This document shows positions 15,997 to 24,484 of a stretch of 54,121 bases of DNA, piece by piece. Numbering within the stretch: position 1 is the first letter of the stretch; every line of letters starts with the position of its first letter. Source of the stretch: an uncultured Prevotellamassilia sp. GTDB lineage: Bacteria; Bacteroidota; Bacteroidia; Bacteroidales; Bacteroidaceae. Location of the stretch: positions 1-54,121 of the forward strand of contig CAKQOG010000016.1 in assembly GCA_934255485.1 (NCBI GenBank). Direction: 5' to 3'. The notes beneath the pieces are model-generated. The model was given only the letters and a program-made list of their open reading frames with translations. It was not told the DNA's origin and did not search any database. A program made the translations under genes and the position numbers.

Positions 15997-17067
15997 ATGA
16001 AAAAGTATGCTTTGATGCTTTGCGCCTTGCTTGCCTTGCCTGTTATGGCGCAAAAGTACACTGTAAAGGGTGATGCCCCCGAGGGTGCCCAAAAGATTTA
16101 CCTCTATCACGTAGGTCAACAACAACAACTTGATAGCGTTGAGGTAAAGAACGGAAAGTTTGAATTTGCAGGCGATGCCAATGGTGAAATCTTTGCTTAT
16201 GTTATGTCGTCGCGACAATTTGCAGTGCCTTTGATACTCGATGGTAATGTTACGATAGACTTTAAAACTGGACGTCCCTCGGGTTCGGCAGAGAACGATG
16301 GCATAGGCTTATGGGGTGAAAAAATAAGCCAAGAACGTAACAAAATAGGTTCTCTTAATGAGGCATATAACAAATATACCAAGGCTGGTCAACAAATTCC
16401 AGATTCAGTAAAAGAACGTGTACGGAAAGAGTATTGGGACATCGAAAACAAAATTGTAGACCTCACTAAAGAGTGCTGTGAGCAGAACAAGAACATGAAG
16501 TTCCCTGCACTATTCCTTACGAGAGTATACTCGCGTATGGACCGCGAAGAACTTATAAAATTAGTTGAAGAAGGTAATCCCATTTACATGACAACCTCAA
16601 TAGCAAATGGTATTAAGAGTCACATAGAGGCTTGGAAACGACAGAAGGTTGGCACCATGTTTACCGACTTAGAAATGCAAGATACTGACGGAAAGAACCA
16701 TAAACTATCAGAATATGTAGGCAAGGGTAAGTATGTGCTCATCGACTTTTGGGCATCATGGTGTGGTCCCTGCCGTCAATCAATGCCAGCGGTTAAGAAA
16801 CTTTATGATACATATAAGGACAAAGGTTTTGACATTGTAGGTCTTTCATTCGACAATAACAAAGACAATTGGGTTGCCGCTATCAAAAAGCTCGAGCTTC
16901 CTTGGCATCATCTCTCCGACCTTAAAGGTTGGCAGAGCATTGCTGCAAGCACTTACGGCATTGATGCAATCCCAGCAACATTGCTCATTGGCCCAGATGG
17001 TAAAATTGTATCAAGTAACTTAGGTGCAGAAGGCGTAGAAGAGAAACTTAAGGAGCTATTGAAGTAA
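15997..17067 (+). CDS. Periplasmic thiol:disulfide oxidoreductase with DUF4369 domain (TlpA-like)
   Basis: A 356-residue exported protein. The signal peptide MKKYALMLCALLALPVMA is followed by QKYTVKGD. Residues of about 20-110 match DUF4369 (strand-rich; KIYLYHVGQ, LDSVEVKNGKFEFAGD), a domain common in Bacteroidetes exported thioredoxins. A helical linker (about 110-215) leads to a thioredoxin/AhpC-TSA domain with the redox motif WASWCGPCRQ (about 251-260) and a cis-proline segment IDAIPATLLIGPDGKI. It probably reduces or isomerises disulfides in the periplasm. The gene has its own -7 element and is followed by a perfect bidirectional terminator, so it is monocistronic. Confidence 0.88.
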   Translation: MKKYALMLCALLALPVMAQKYTVKGDAPEGAQKIYLYHVGQQQQLDSVEVKNGKFEFAGDANGEIFAYVMSSRQFAVPLILDGNVTIDFKTGRPSGSAENDGIGLWGEKISQERNKIGSLNEAYNKYTKAGQQIPDSVKERVRKEYWDIENKIVDLTKECCEQNKNMKFPALFLTRVYSRMDREELIKLVEEGNPIYMTTSIANGIKSHIEAWKRQKVGTMFTDLEMQDTDGKNHKLSEYVGKGKYVLIDFWASWCGPCRQSMPAVKKLYDTYKDKGFDIVGLSFDNNKDNWVAAIKKLELPWHHLSDLKGWQSIAASTYGIDAIPATLLIGPDGKIVSSNLGAEGVEEKLKELLK

Positions 17068-17126
17068 AACTCAACTAAATAAATTGTTTTAGCACGAGAC
17101 AAACATTCATGTCATAAATATTAACG

Positions 17127-17162
17127 AAACTGAGGGTGCATATAGTTGCACCCTCAGTTTGT
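17127..17162. terminator. Bidirectional terminator
   Basis: Perfect 14-bp arms AAACTGAGGGTGCA / TGCACCCTCAGTTT between convergent genes. Confidence 0.85.
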
Positions 17163-17190
17163 ATATGAAGGTTGAAATTTAAGTAGGCGT

Positions 17191-17922
17191 TCAGCTCTTT
17201 TTTATTTCTGCTAAGTAATCATAATGTAAGCCTTTCTTTATGAGGGTAGCTTGCATGCCACATTGTTGTGCAATGTGTTTGAGTGTATCGAAATCAACGT
17301 AAAGCCAATCAAAGCGTTTACCAATACAATTGCCGTAAACCATCTGAAAGTCCACTTCGCCGTAATAATTGTTAGAACTATTCCAAGTGTTAATATCATC
17401 TTCTTCGTCTTCTTCAAAAATGTAGCGTAGGTCTGACGAATCGGCAAGTATTTTTCCCTTTTCAGAGAGCAGTTCCTTGCATCGTAGGAGCAAAGACGAG
17501 AGATTGTCAAGTTTACCAGCAATGCCTAATCCGTTCATGAGCATAAGAATTGTGTCGAATTGATTACCAAAATCATCTGTAAAGAAGTCAGCACACAATG
17601 CATGGTGTGCACCACGCATTTGTCGAACTTGTGTAGAGATTGAAGATATGTCGATAGAGGTAACATTCAGTCCTTTCTGTTCGAGTGCAAGTGTATGGCA
17701 TCCCGCTCCTGCACCAACATCCAAAATTTTACCGCTGCAAAGTTTGAGTGCAGTACGTTCAATAGACGGCATTTGTAGTTCGGTCCTAAAAAGATTGTCT
17801 ACAGGCATTTCGTCATCATCGAAAAGTGTTGATTTAACGCACAATTGGTGTTGAGCTTTGCCATGTGTGGCATAGTCTAATATGGCATTGCCCATAGGGT
17901 CGGAATTGGCGGGTAATATCAT
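17191..17922 (-). CDS. Class I SAM-dependent methyltransferase
   Basis: A 243-residue methyltransferase with a Rossmann-fold SAM site: ILDVGAGAGCHTLALEQKG (motif I, about 66-84), then VTSIDIS (the acidic residue contacting the ribose), and DTILMLMNGLGI (motif IV region). The C-terminus contains a GEVDFQMVYGN strand. Substrate is not apparent; it could act on a small molecule or a protein. It lies between a terminator and the GH20 gene, 82 bases downstream of the latter, so it may be read with it. Confidence 0.8.
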   Translation of the reverse strand: MILPANSDPMGNAILDYATHGKAQHQLCVKSTLFDDDEMPVDNLFRTELQMPSIERTALKLCSGKILDVGAGAGCHTLALEQKGLNVTSIDISSISTQVRQMRGAHHALCADFFTDDFGNQFDTILMLMNGLGIAGKLDNLSSLLLRCKELLSEKGKILADSSDLRYIFEEDEEDDINTWNSSNNYYGEVDFQMVYGNCIGKRFDWLYVDFDTLKHIAQQCGMQATLIKKGLHYDYLAEIKKS

Positions 17923-18004
17923 GTTATTAAGTATATGAGTGAAAAGAGTAAAAATAAAAAAAAAGACAATGCAGTGAACTCATTGCCTCTCTTTTCTTAT
18001 GATT

Positions 18005-19651
18005 TTATTTCATAAATATGTGTTTGCCGAAGTTCATGTCTTTAGCTTTATAAAACGAAGGTTCTTGTTGCATACGTTTCACAAAGTTCGTATAGTTACG
18101 TTGTTGTTGTGGCGTCCATGCAGCTTCAGCAACAGCAGCAAGGCGAGGCAACATTAAGTAATTAACAGTTGAGGCATCTTCTACCCACTCAGTCCAGAAA
18201 TTAGCTTGTACACCCAAATATTGTTTTTGCAAGTTGCTATCGATATTCTTCATAGGCACATAGTTGTAAACAGCTTCAACAGTTTCTGTTCCATAACCTT
18301 GTGATCGTGGTTCCCATACATCTTTGCTTTGACGACGATTGATGTAGTAGGGAATTTGCGGTGAAAGAATAGTTGTAAATCCCTTTTGAGCAGCGTCTTT
18401 AGCTGCTGCATCAGCACCTATCCATGCCATAATAGTGATGTCTTTTCCAAGCGAAGATGTATTGCCATGCAACACTTCGTTCCAAAAGATGAGGCGGCGT
18501 TGCTGAGCTTTAGGCTTTTGCGCAACATATTGTTTTAGTTGGTTGTAAAAGTTTATTTGTAAGTCACGATAGTTTTTTGAACCTAACTGTTTAAGCAACT
18601 GTTGGCATTCGGTGTTGTGTTCCCATTTATATGTAGGACATTCGTCACCACCTAAGTGTATGTACCCAAATGGAAATATGTTTGTTAATTCGTCTATAAC
18701 GTCTTTGGCAAACTTTACCGCTTTAGGGCTTGCCACGTTTATGACATCTGCCGAAACTCCTTGACTTAACCATACTTCGTGATGGTTTTGAGGGTCACAT
18801 GCAAGCAATTCGGGGTAAGATGCAACTGCAGCTTGAGAGTGTCCAGGTATGTCAACCTCTGGCACAATTTCGATGAAGCGTTCTTTGGCATAATTTACAA
18901 TTTCGCGTGCCTCCTCTTGTGTATAGTATCCGCCATAGCGTTCTCCATCGGGCACTGTGCTACCATATGCAAGTGCTTTGCTATGTCGCCATGCTCCAAC
19001 TTCGGTTAGTTTAGGGTATTTTTTGATTTCAATACGCCAACCTTGGTCTTCTGTTAAGTGCCAATGAAAGCGATTGAGTTTGTAAGCTGCCATCACATCC
19101 AAAATCTTCTTTATCTCTTTTTTCCCATAGAAATGTCTGCCTTCGTCAAGCATAAAACCTCTCCATGCAAAGCGAGGTGAGTCTTCGATATTTACCACTG
19201 GCAGTGTGTAAGAGGTCGTTGTATCGTTGGTTATACCAGCTATGACTGAGCGGGTAGGGAGCAATTGTTGCAGTGTTTGCAATGCATAATAAAAACCAGC
19301 AGGTCGAGAGGCCTCAATGCGTATCTGTGTAGGAGTAATTTGCAGTTTATAGCCCTCTGAACTGATAGCTTGGTTGCGTTTTAACTGTAGTGTAGCACCT
19401 TTTTTTACATGTTTAAATTGTGTGCCAGTAGTGGCTGTAAAGTTCTTTTCAAAATTAGTGAGTACCCAATTGATGCTATCACCTACGTACTCGTCGGCTG
19501 AAGTTTTAACAAGTTTTGAAAAGGTAAAAGAGCCTTGTCCTTCTTCAATATGTGCGGGTTGTGGCACGAGGGATAATTGTGTATTTTTTTGAGCACAAAG
19601 TTGCATGCTCACGATTGTTGTGGCAAGGGCAAGGGCGTGTTTTATGTTCAT
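18005..19651 (-). CDS. Beta-N-acetylhexosaminidase (GH20)
   Basis: Exported glycoside hydrolase of family GH20 that releases terminal beta-linked GlcNAc or GalNAc, for instance from host glycans or peptidoglycan fragments. The 548 residues include a signal peptide (ALALATTIVSMQLCAQ), a GH20b-type N-terminal domain (about 25-150), and a catalytic barrel. Key motifs are KLNRFHWHLTEDQGWRIEIK and the catalytic pair in HLGGDECP (Asp-Glu, substrate-assisted mechanism). WNEVLHG, IMAWIG and NFWTEWV are active-site tryptophan segments. The mature N-terminus lacks a lipobox, so it is probably periplasmic. A 54-base gap separates it from the upstream acidic protein gene, whose promoter probably drives both. 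Confidence 0.93.
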   Translation of the reverse strand: MNIKHALALATTIVSMQLCAQKNTQLSLVPQPAHIEEGQGSFTFSKLVKTSADEYVGDSINWVLTNFEKNFTATTGTQFKHVKKGATLQLKRNQAISSEGYKLQITPTQIRIEASRPAGFYYALQTLQQLLPTRSVIAGITNDTTTSYTLPVVNIEDSPRFAWRGFMLDEGRHFYGKKEIKKILDVMAAYKLNRFHWHLTEDQGWRIEIKKYPKLTEVGAWRHSKALAYGSTVPDGERYGGYYTQEEAREIVNYAKERFIEIVPEVDIPGHSQAAVASYPELLACDPQNHHEVWLSQGVSADVINVASPKAVKFAKDVIDELTNIFPFGYIHLGGDECPTYKWEHNTECQQLLKQLGSKNYRDLQINFYNQLKQYVAQKPKAQQRRLIFWNEVLHGNTSSLGKDITIMAWIGADAAAKDAAQKGFTTILSPQIPYYINRRQSKDVWEPRSQGYGTETVEAVYNYVPMKNIDSNLQKQYLGVQANFWTEWVEDASTVNYLMLPRLAAVAEAAWTPQQQRNYTNFVKRMQQEPSFYKAKDMNFGKHIFMK

Positions 19652-19705
19652 AAGACGTATGGTATTTAAAATTCAGAGGATAAATATAGAAAAGTATGTG
19701 ATTTA

Positions 19706-20146
19706 TTATTCTTTAGATAGTTTTTCCCAAAAAGTTTCAAGGTCATCGTCAAGACCTTCCATGAGTTTACCACTGATAAGAATTGTATCGTCATCAACAA
19801 GGTATAGCTCATCAATTGTTTCATAGTCATCGTCCATAAGCACATAAGAGTAGGGCTTAAGAATTGCAACATTTTCAGTTATATCCTTGATACTTTTGAT
19901 GCTCTTAATGATAATAGGTCGAACGGCAGAATAAAAGTTCTCGTCTGTGTTACCGATCCATTCTTCAACAACACATCGTGTGAGTTCGTTGTCATCGTCA
20001 TCATAGATTTTAAGTTCACCACTCTCTTGCTTAACTTGTATGTAGAGGTCGGTTAAAGGTTTCGTCTCAGCATCGGGCGAAAACTTTGAAGCAGCCTTGC
20101 GTAAGGCGCGCTCTATTTGTTGATACGTTTGTTCGTTTGCAGTCAT
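19706..20146 (-). CDS. Acidic conserved hypothetical protein
   Basis: A 146-residue soluble protein that I cannot place in a named family. It is strongly acidic, with runs such as KIYDDDDNELT, LMDDDYETIDELYLVDDD and EGLDDDLETFWEKL, and has no signal peptide or membrane segment. Predicted alpha-beta character (N-terminal helix QTYQQIERALRKAASKF; strands LYIQVKQESGELKIYDD and YSYVLMDDDY). A perfect promoter (20174-20204) lies 28 bases before the ATG, and codon use is like its neighbours, so it is a real gene. It is the first gene of a likely two-gene unit with the GH20 hexosaminidase; whether they are functionally linked is unknown. Confidence 0.75.
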   Translation of the reverse strand: MTANEQTYQQIERALRKAASKFSPDAETKPLTDLYIQVKQESGELKIYDDDDNELTRCVVEEWIGNTDENFYSAVRPIIIKSIKSIKDITENVAILKPYSYVLMDDDYETIDELYLVDDDTILISGKLMEGLDDDLETFWEKLSKE

Positions 20147-20173
20147 GGTCGTATGGTGTTAGAATGTTCTAAG

Positions 20174-20204
20174 CAAATGTACAACTTTTTGCTTGTTTTA
20201 CAAA
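20174..20204 (-). promoter_or_regulatory. Promoter of the acidic protein-hexosaminidase unit
   Basis: On the minus strand, TTTG (20201-20204) and TACATTTG (20174-20181) are separated by 19 bases, an exact match to the Bacteroidetes consensus. Confidence 0.85.
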
Positions 20205-20212
20205 ATAAGCAA

Positions 20213-20249
20213 AGCGGTAAAGTAAACTTGTACTGTTTACCTTACCGCT
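20213..20249. terminator. Terminator hairpin after the DUF4369 lipoprotein gene
   Basis: Arms AGCGGTAAAGTAAAC / GTTTACCTTACCGCT (one mismatch), directly upstream of the next promoter; it separates the lipoprotein gene from the unit below. Confidence 0.75.
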
Positions 20250-20316
20250 CTAATCACCTCTTACAGTATAATTTGAGTTATTGATAAGCGCAATTTATCG
20301 CCTGCATTACCCCTTA

Positions 20317-21084
20317 TTAAGGGCGTTGTTCCATCTGTTGCATAGCATGTTTAGCTTCAATGGCTTGTTGTTGCATTTTAGCTTGTAGGTTGGCTTGCCT
20401 AATGTAGTTTCTTACGTATGGATCGTTGAGAAAATGCGATGGAGCGCTACTAACTATTTGTTGTATTTGATCTGTCATAACAGGAATAGGGAACTGACTA
20501 CATAAGAGTCTGAAGAAACCAGGTCCCAACACATTGTTGTAATTTTCCATAACAAAACGTGTCTCTAAGTCCTCTGTTTTTTTGTTGAGTTTCTCTGTCT
20601 TTTTTCCTACTTTCTTTTGTATTTCGATGGGAGAAAAACCTTCACGCATCATGCGCATGGTAAGTTGTTGTACTTCCCAAAGTTCGTTGTCGAGTCTACT
20701 GCGTTTCTTAAAGAAGTTGTACAACTTGTCGTTGAGTGGCCCACCCGAAACACGTTGTGTAGCATTATCCACTTGTATGTTCAGATTGCCATTTTCAAGC
20801 ACTAAGGGCATTACGCACTGATTGCCTGTGTATATCATAGCCATCATAGCAGAATCTACATCGCCTTCAAAATTAAACCGACCATGAATTACTTTGCATG
20901 AATCAAGGCAAACGCTGACTATTTGCTGCGTACTATGGCGCACATTGTCATTGTTTGAGCTAATTCGCAAATAGAGCATACGTCCATCAAGGCAAGACAC
21001 GTTAGAGTTGCCTGCAATGTTGTATTGCTCTGCACACGAAGAGCATATAGCAATAGTAAATAATAGATATAGCAGTTTTTTCAT
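20317..21084 (-). CDS. DUF4369 domain lipoprotein
   Basis: A 255-residue lipoprotein. The N-terminus MKKLLYLLFTIAICSSC has a clear lipobox (ICSSC, Cys about 17). Residues of about 20-115 match DUF4369 (LDGRMLYLRI, SVCLDSCKVIHGRFNFEGD, CVMPLVLENGNLNIQVDN), the same domain found at the N-terminus of the thioredoxin protein at 15997. The rest is helical and Gln/Met-rich (QAKMQQQAIEAKHAMQQMEQ), and there is no CxxC thioredoxin domain. It resembles the front half of a DUF4369-TlpA protein kept as a stand-alone lipoprotein. A -7-like TATCTTTG lies at 21110-21117 on the minus strand. Function unknown. Confidence 0.8.
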   Translation of the reverse strand: MKKLLYLLFTIAICSSCAEQYNIAGNSNVSCLDGRMLYLRISSNNDNVRHSTQQIVSVCLDSCKVIHGRFNFEGDVDSAMMAMIYTGNQCVMPLVLENGNLNIQVDNATQRVSGGPLNDKLYNFFKKRSRLDNELWEVQQLTMRMMREGFSPIEIQKKVGKKTEKLNKKTEDLETRFVMENYNNVLGPGFFRLLCSQFPIPVMTDQIQQIVSSAPSHFLNDPYVRNYIRQANLQAKMQQQAIEAKHAMQQMEQRP

Positions 21085-21427
21085 AAAGAAAGCAATAGCA
21101 TTAAGTTCTCAAAGATAACATGTAGTGCAGATGCTGCATGCTATGCCTTGTAGTGTATAACAATATGTTGCAGAATGTAGCATTATGATTTGTTATAATG
21201 TCATCCATCTTTTGTTGTATAGAGGGATTGTTTGTTTTTCCCTCATATTTTATTACAAATATACAACCTTGTTTTTTGAAATAAACAAGCTAATGTACTA
21301 AAACTACAATTGAATAATTTTTTTTGTGAATTGATACTTCTTATGTGAAAAAAAATAGATGTTTTTTTACAATTGTAGAAATATTTTAAGAGTTCTAATT
21401 GTGTTTGTTATACAACAAATATCGGCT
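21085..21427. promoter_or_regulatory. 343-bp AT-rich intergenic region upstream of the DUF4369 lipoprotein
   Basis: No gene. On the minus strand it holds -7-like boxes TATCTTTG (21110-21117) and TATATTTG (21256-21263), neither with a well-spaced -33. Inverted repeats CTACAATTG/CAATTGTAG (21304-21312 and 21370-21378) could end the upstream gene. Confidence 0.45.
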
Positions 21428-22972
21428 TTATTGATTATCCTCAAGTGTGCAGTTCTTTGTCATAACAATTTCCATAATACCGCCTCTATTTAGCATACCT
21501 TGTGAAATCTTAAGGTCCTCAAGTGGAGTTTGACGGAGCATATTGGCTCTTTCAATGTACCTATTTTGTGCAGTGTTGCGTTTGCAGTGAATAATGAAAC
21601 GCCGTTCACGTGGAAGGTGTAAGGTAACAACGTTAAACATGGGACGCACAAGTTTGTAGCAAACAGTATCACCCTCTTTTATAGGAACAATCCCCATGGC
21701 ATTGAAAAAGAACCACGCAGTTTGCTCTATCGAAGGATTGCTTTCAGTACCATTAAACAATTGTTTAGCATATTGCAGTACAAGCGAATCTACATTTTCT
21801 ATGGTTGTTTGTTTGGTATGAACTGATTTAATATAGTGCTTTGTAGCAAAATCTATCAGCTCAATAGCATTAATAATGTTCTTTTTAGTGGCCTTACTCT
21901 TTAGCTGCCTCAATGTTGCACTAAATGCAGCTTTGAGTTCAGCATTGCGTGTAGACACTTCAATGATATCGCTCTTAACAACGTAGGTTTTAGAACTGTT
22001 ATTGCCGCTACTTATTTTTGTAGTATTACTATTGTTTTGAGCAATAGATTGGGTATTTACCTTGTTGCTTTTTGCTAAGTTCGACGATACAGAAGGCTTG
22101 GTTTGAGCCAAAAGACTCTGTGCATTATTGTTTGCAACAAAGTTCTTGCGTTTATCGCTGATGTTTAATCCCTTAATCTTAATCTGAGCCAGAGCGTTAT
22201 TTGTGCTGATGTTCGAAACGTATGATTGCACCGTAAGTTTCTCATTGCTCTTAAGATTAAAGAATAGAGCCACTTTGCATCTCTTTTCTTTATTACCATT
22301 TTCAAGTTTAACTACTTCGCGTCGAATGTTCCACTGATGAAAAGGATGAGAAAAGTGAGCCACATAAAACAAGTCGGGTATACCACTTTCTGCAACATAG
22401 CTACGTTTGTATGCTCTAATGGTTTGTTTGTCAATAAAAACCACATCCATATCTTCGTTAGTAGGGCCCCATGAAGCATTGTCAATATCGAGCAAAAATC
22501 CCTTACTTGCAGTAGTGTCTGGATAGGTATATGTTTGTGTGCAATAAGCTGGCATTTGTTTAATGTCTGCCCGAATACCATATCTTTTAAATTCAGCTTC
22601 GTACTGATTGGGCACTTGTTCATGCAGACTATAGGTAGAGGCGTATGCCATGAATTGTGTTGAATCTTTTTCTCCAACATATACCAAAAGAGGGTCGCCT
22701 ACGATAGGAGTTTGCAAAAATCCATTTAAAGTGTCTTGTGGAGTTGCAGACTGCATAAAACCGCTTAGCAGATTATTAAAATAAGGGCGATAAGGGCTAT
22801 CTTCTAAATGAAATCGCACCTTCGGACGTATGTATTGAGCAGTAGCAGATGTGCAAGTTACTGTCAAAATTATAGATATGAGGCAAAGCGTTATCCAACA
22901 TTTAGAGAATAATATATTGCATGCTTCAAAAACATGCATTACCCTCTCTTTGTTGGTGAATAGTTTAGTCAT
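21428..22972 (-). CDS. GH92-derived exported protein lacking the catalytic core
   Basis: A 514-residue exported protein (hydrophobic segment at about 25-44, ending ATAQ). Residues of about 105-265 resemble the GH92 alpha-mannosidase N-terminal beta-sandwich: YASTYSLHEQVPNQYEAEFK, RYGIRADI, then TASKGFLLDIDNASWG and later IRAYKRSY and LFYVAHFSHPF. Residues of about 406-508 resemble the GH92 C-terminus: QTAWFFFNAMGIVPI, LHLPRERRFIIHCK and LNRGGIMEIVM. The (alpha/alpha)6 catalytic region of ~370 residues is missing; an Asn/Ser-rich linker (about 275-330) and ~70 helical residues replace it. Where GH92 enzymes have acidic catalytic residues before the QMSAWY segment, this protein reads ESNPSIEQTAWF. 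It is therefore probably non-catalytic, perhaps glycan-binding (inference). A later start at 22939 is possible. It follows the DEAD-box gene by 14 bases. Confidence 0.7.
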   Translation of the reverse strand: MTKLFTNKERVMHVFEACNILFSKCWITLCLISIILTVTCTSATAQYIRPKVRFHLEDSPYRPYFNNLLSGFMQSATPQDTLNGFLQTPIVGDPLLVYVGEKDSTQFMAYASTYSLHEQVPNQYEAEFKRYGIRADIKQMPAYCTQTYTYPDTTASKGFLLDIDNASWGPTNEDMDVVFIDKQTIRAYKRSYVAESGIPDLFYVAHFSHPFHQWNIRREVVKLENGNKEKRCKVALFFNLKSNEKLTVQSYVSNISTNNALAQIKIKGLNISDKRKNFVANNNAQSLLAQTKPSVSSNLAKSNKVNTQSIAQNNSNTTKISSGNNSSKTYVVKSDIIEVSTRNAELKAAFSATLRQLKSKATKKNIINAIELIDFATKHYIKSVHTKQTTIENVDSLVLQYAKQLFNGTESNPSIEQTAWFFFNAMGIVPIKEGDTVCYKLVRPMFNVVTLHLPRERRFIIHCKRNTAQNRYIERANMLRQTPLEDLKISQGMLNRGGIMEIVMTKNCTLEDNQ

Positions 22973-22986
22973 GTTGCTATAGGGAG

Positions 22987-24411
22987 CTATTTATTGCTCT
23001 CGTTGTTGTTTGTTGTTTGGTTGTTTGAGTTCTTGTGTTGATAGTTCTTGCGCCAGTTGTTACGTTTGGCAGGTTTATGTCCTTCGCCAGTTTGTTCATG
23101 CTTGCCATTAGCATTTTGAGAGTTTTTTTTACCTTTCGTGTTGGTATGGCGCTTTTGGGGCTTATCATTTTTTCCCTTGCTATGATAATTGTTAGGTTTG
23201 CCACGGTGTTCATCGTTTTTGGGGATGGGTCTGACGTCCTTTGGCAACTCTTCTCTTGGTATTTTTATCTTCAGAGTTTGCTCTATCACAGACAAAGCAC
23301 GAAGGTCTTTTTCGCCAATCAAAGTGATAGCTTTGCCTTCTTTTCCTGCACGAGCAGTACGACCAATGCGGTGAACATAGTCCTCGGCATCGTGTGGAGC
23401 ATCATAGTTTATAACCATTGTTATATCGTCAATATCCAGTCCCCTTGCAACGATATCGGTAGCAACTAATACATCAATCTTTTGAGCTCTGAAAAGGTTT
23501 ATAACCTCGTCGCGTTCAGCTTGTTCAAGGTCTGAGTGCATGGCACGCGCGTTGAAACCTTTGCGTTTGAGCAGAATAGCAAGCTCTTTAACCTTTTGTT
23601 TAGATGAGCAAAACAAAATAACACGTTTAGGTGGTTGCTCGTTAAAAATGTGTTTGAGCACAATGCTTTTGTCGCTTTCATGACATACAAACAAGCTTTG
23701 CTGAATGTTTTTGGCAGGTTTTGAAACAGCTATTTCCACCTCAATGGGGCTATCCATTATAGTACGAGCAAGTTCGGCTATCTTAGGGGGCATCGTGGCA
23801 GAGAACATGATTGTTTGTCTCTTTTTAGGCATATTCTTAACGATGGTGAGAATGTCCTCTGCAAATCCCATATCAAGCATTCTGTCGGCCTCGTCGAGCA
23901 CCAAATGAGTAGTTCTGCTAAGGTCGAGAGTACCCAATTGCAAGTGAGTAATAAGTCGGCCTGGAGTGGCCAAAACAATGTCTGCACCAGCTTGTAGCGA
24001 TTTACGTTCTTGTTCGTATCTAATGCCATCGTTGCCACCATATACAGCCACAGCATTCACGTTTGTATAGTATGCAAAGCCCTGTAGTGCTTGGTCTATT
24101 TGGCGTGCCAACTCGCGTGTAGGCGCAATAACCAAGCAGTTCACTGCATCGGATGGATGTTCATCGCGTTCAAGTAATGTGAGCAATGGAAGCAAATAAG
24201 CAGCCGTTTTTCCTGTACCCGTTTGAGCAACTCCTAACACATCTTTATGTTCAAGAATATAGGGTATACATTGAGCTTGTACGGGAGTACACTTCTCAAA
24301 TCTCATATCATAGAGTGCATCAAGCACATTGTCTGATAGGTCGAGATCTTCAAAAAAAACGTCTTGCTTATCTTCTGTTATGTTGTCTTTATTATCGTTA
24401 TCAGTATTCAT
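22987..24411 (-). CDS. DEAD-box ATP-dependent RNA helicase (RhlE-like)
   Basis: A 474-residue RNA helicase acting in RNA decay or ribosome assembly. Motifs run in order: Q motif (KCTPVQAQCIPYIL), motif I AQTGTGKTAAYLLPLL, Ia PTRELARQ, Ib TPGRL, motif II LDEADRMLDMGF, motif III FSATMP, IV ILFCSSKQ, V VATDIVARGLDI and VI HRIGRTARAG. The C-terminal ~75 residues are a basic, Asn/Lys/His-rich disordered tail (GKPNNYHSKGKNDKPQKRH...) that probably binds RNA. The motif set and short tail fit the RhlE group of Bacteroidetes. It is 73 bases from LptF/G upstream and 14 from the GH92-derived gene downstream, so all three may share a transcript. Confidence 0.92.
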   Translation of the reverse strand: MNTDNDNKDNITEDKQDVFFEDLDLSDNVLDALYDMRFEKCTPVQAQCIPYILEHKDVLGVAQTGTGKTAAYLLPLLTLLERDEHPSDAVNCLVIAPTRELARQIDQALQGFAYYTNVNAVAVYGGNDGIRYEQERKSLQAGADIVLATPGRLITHLQLGTLDLSRTTHLVLDEADRMLDMGFAEDILTIVKNMPKKRQTIMFSATMPPKIAELARTIMDSPIEVEIAVSKPAKNIQQSLFVCHESDKSIVLKHIFNEQPPKRVILFCSSKQKVKELAILLKRKGFNARAMHSDLEQAERDEVINLFRAQKIDVLVATDIVARGLDIDDITMVINYDAPHDAEDYVHRIGRTARAGKEGKAITLIGEKDLRALSVIEQTLKIKIPREELPKDVRPIPKNDEHRGKPNNYHSKGKNDKPQKRHTNTKGKKNSQNANGKHEQTGEGHKPAKRNNWRKNYQHKNSNNQTTNNNESNK

Positions 24412-24484
24412 GCTGCAATATAGTTAAGTAAAAGTATGTGTGGTGTAGTACGCTTGATTGGCAATAATGCCAAGTGATCCAAAT

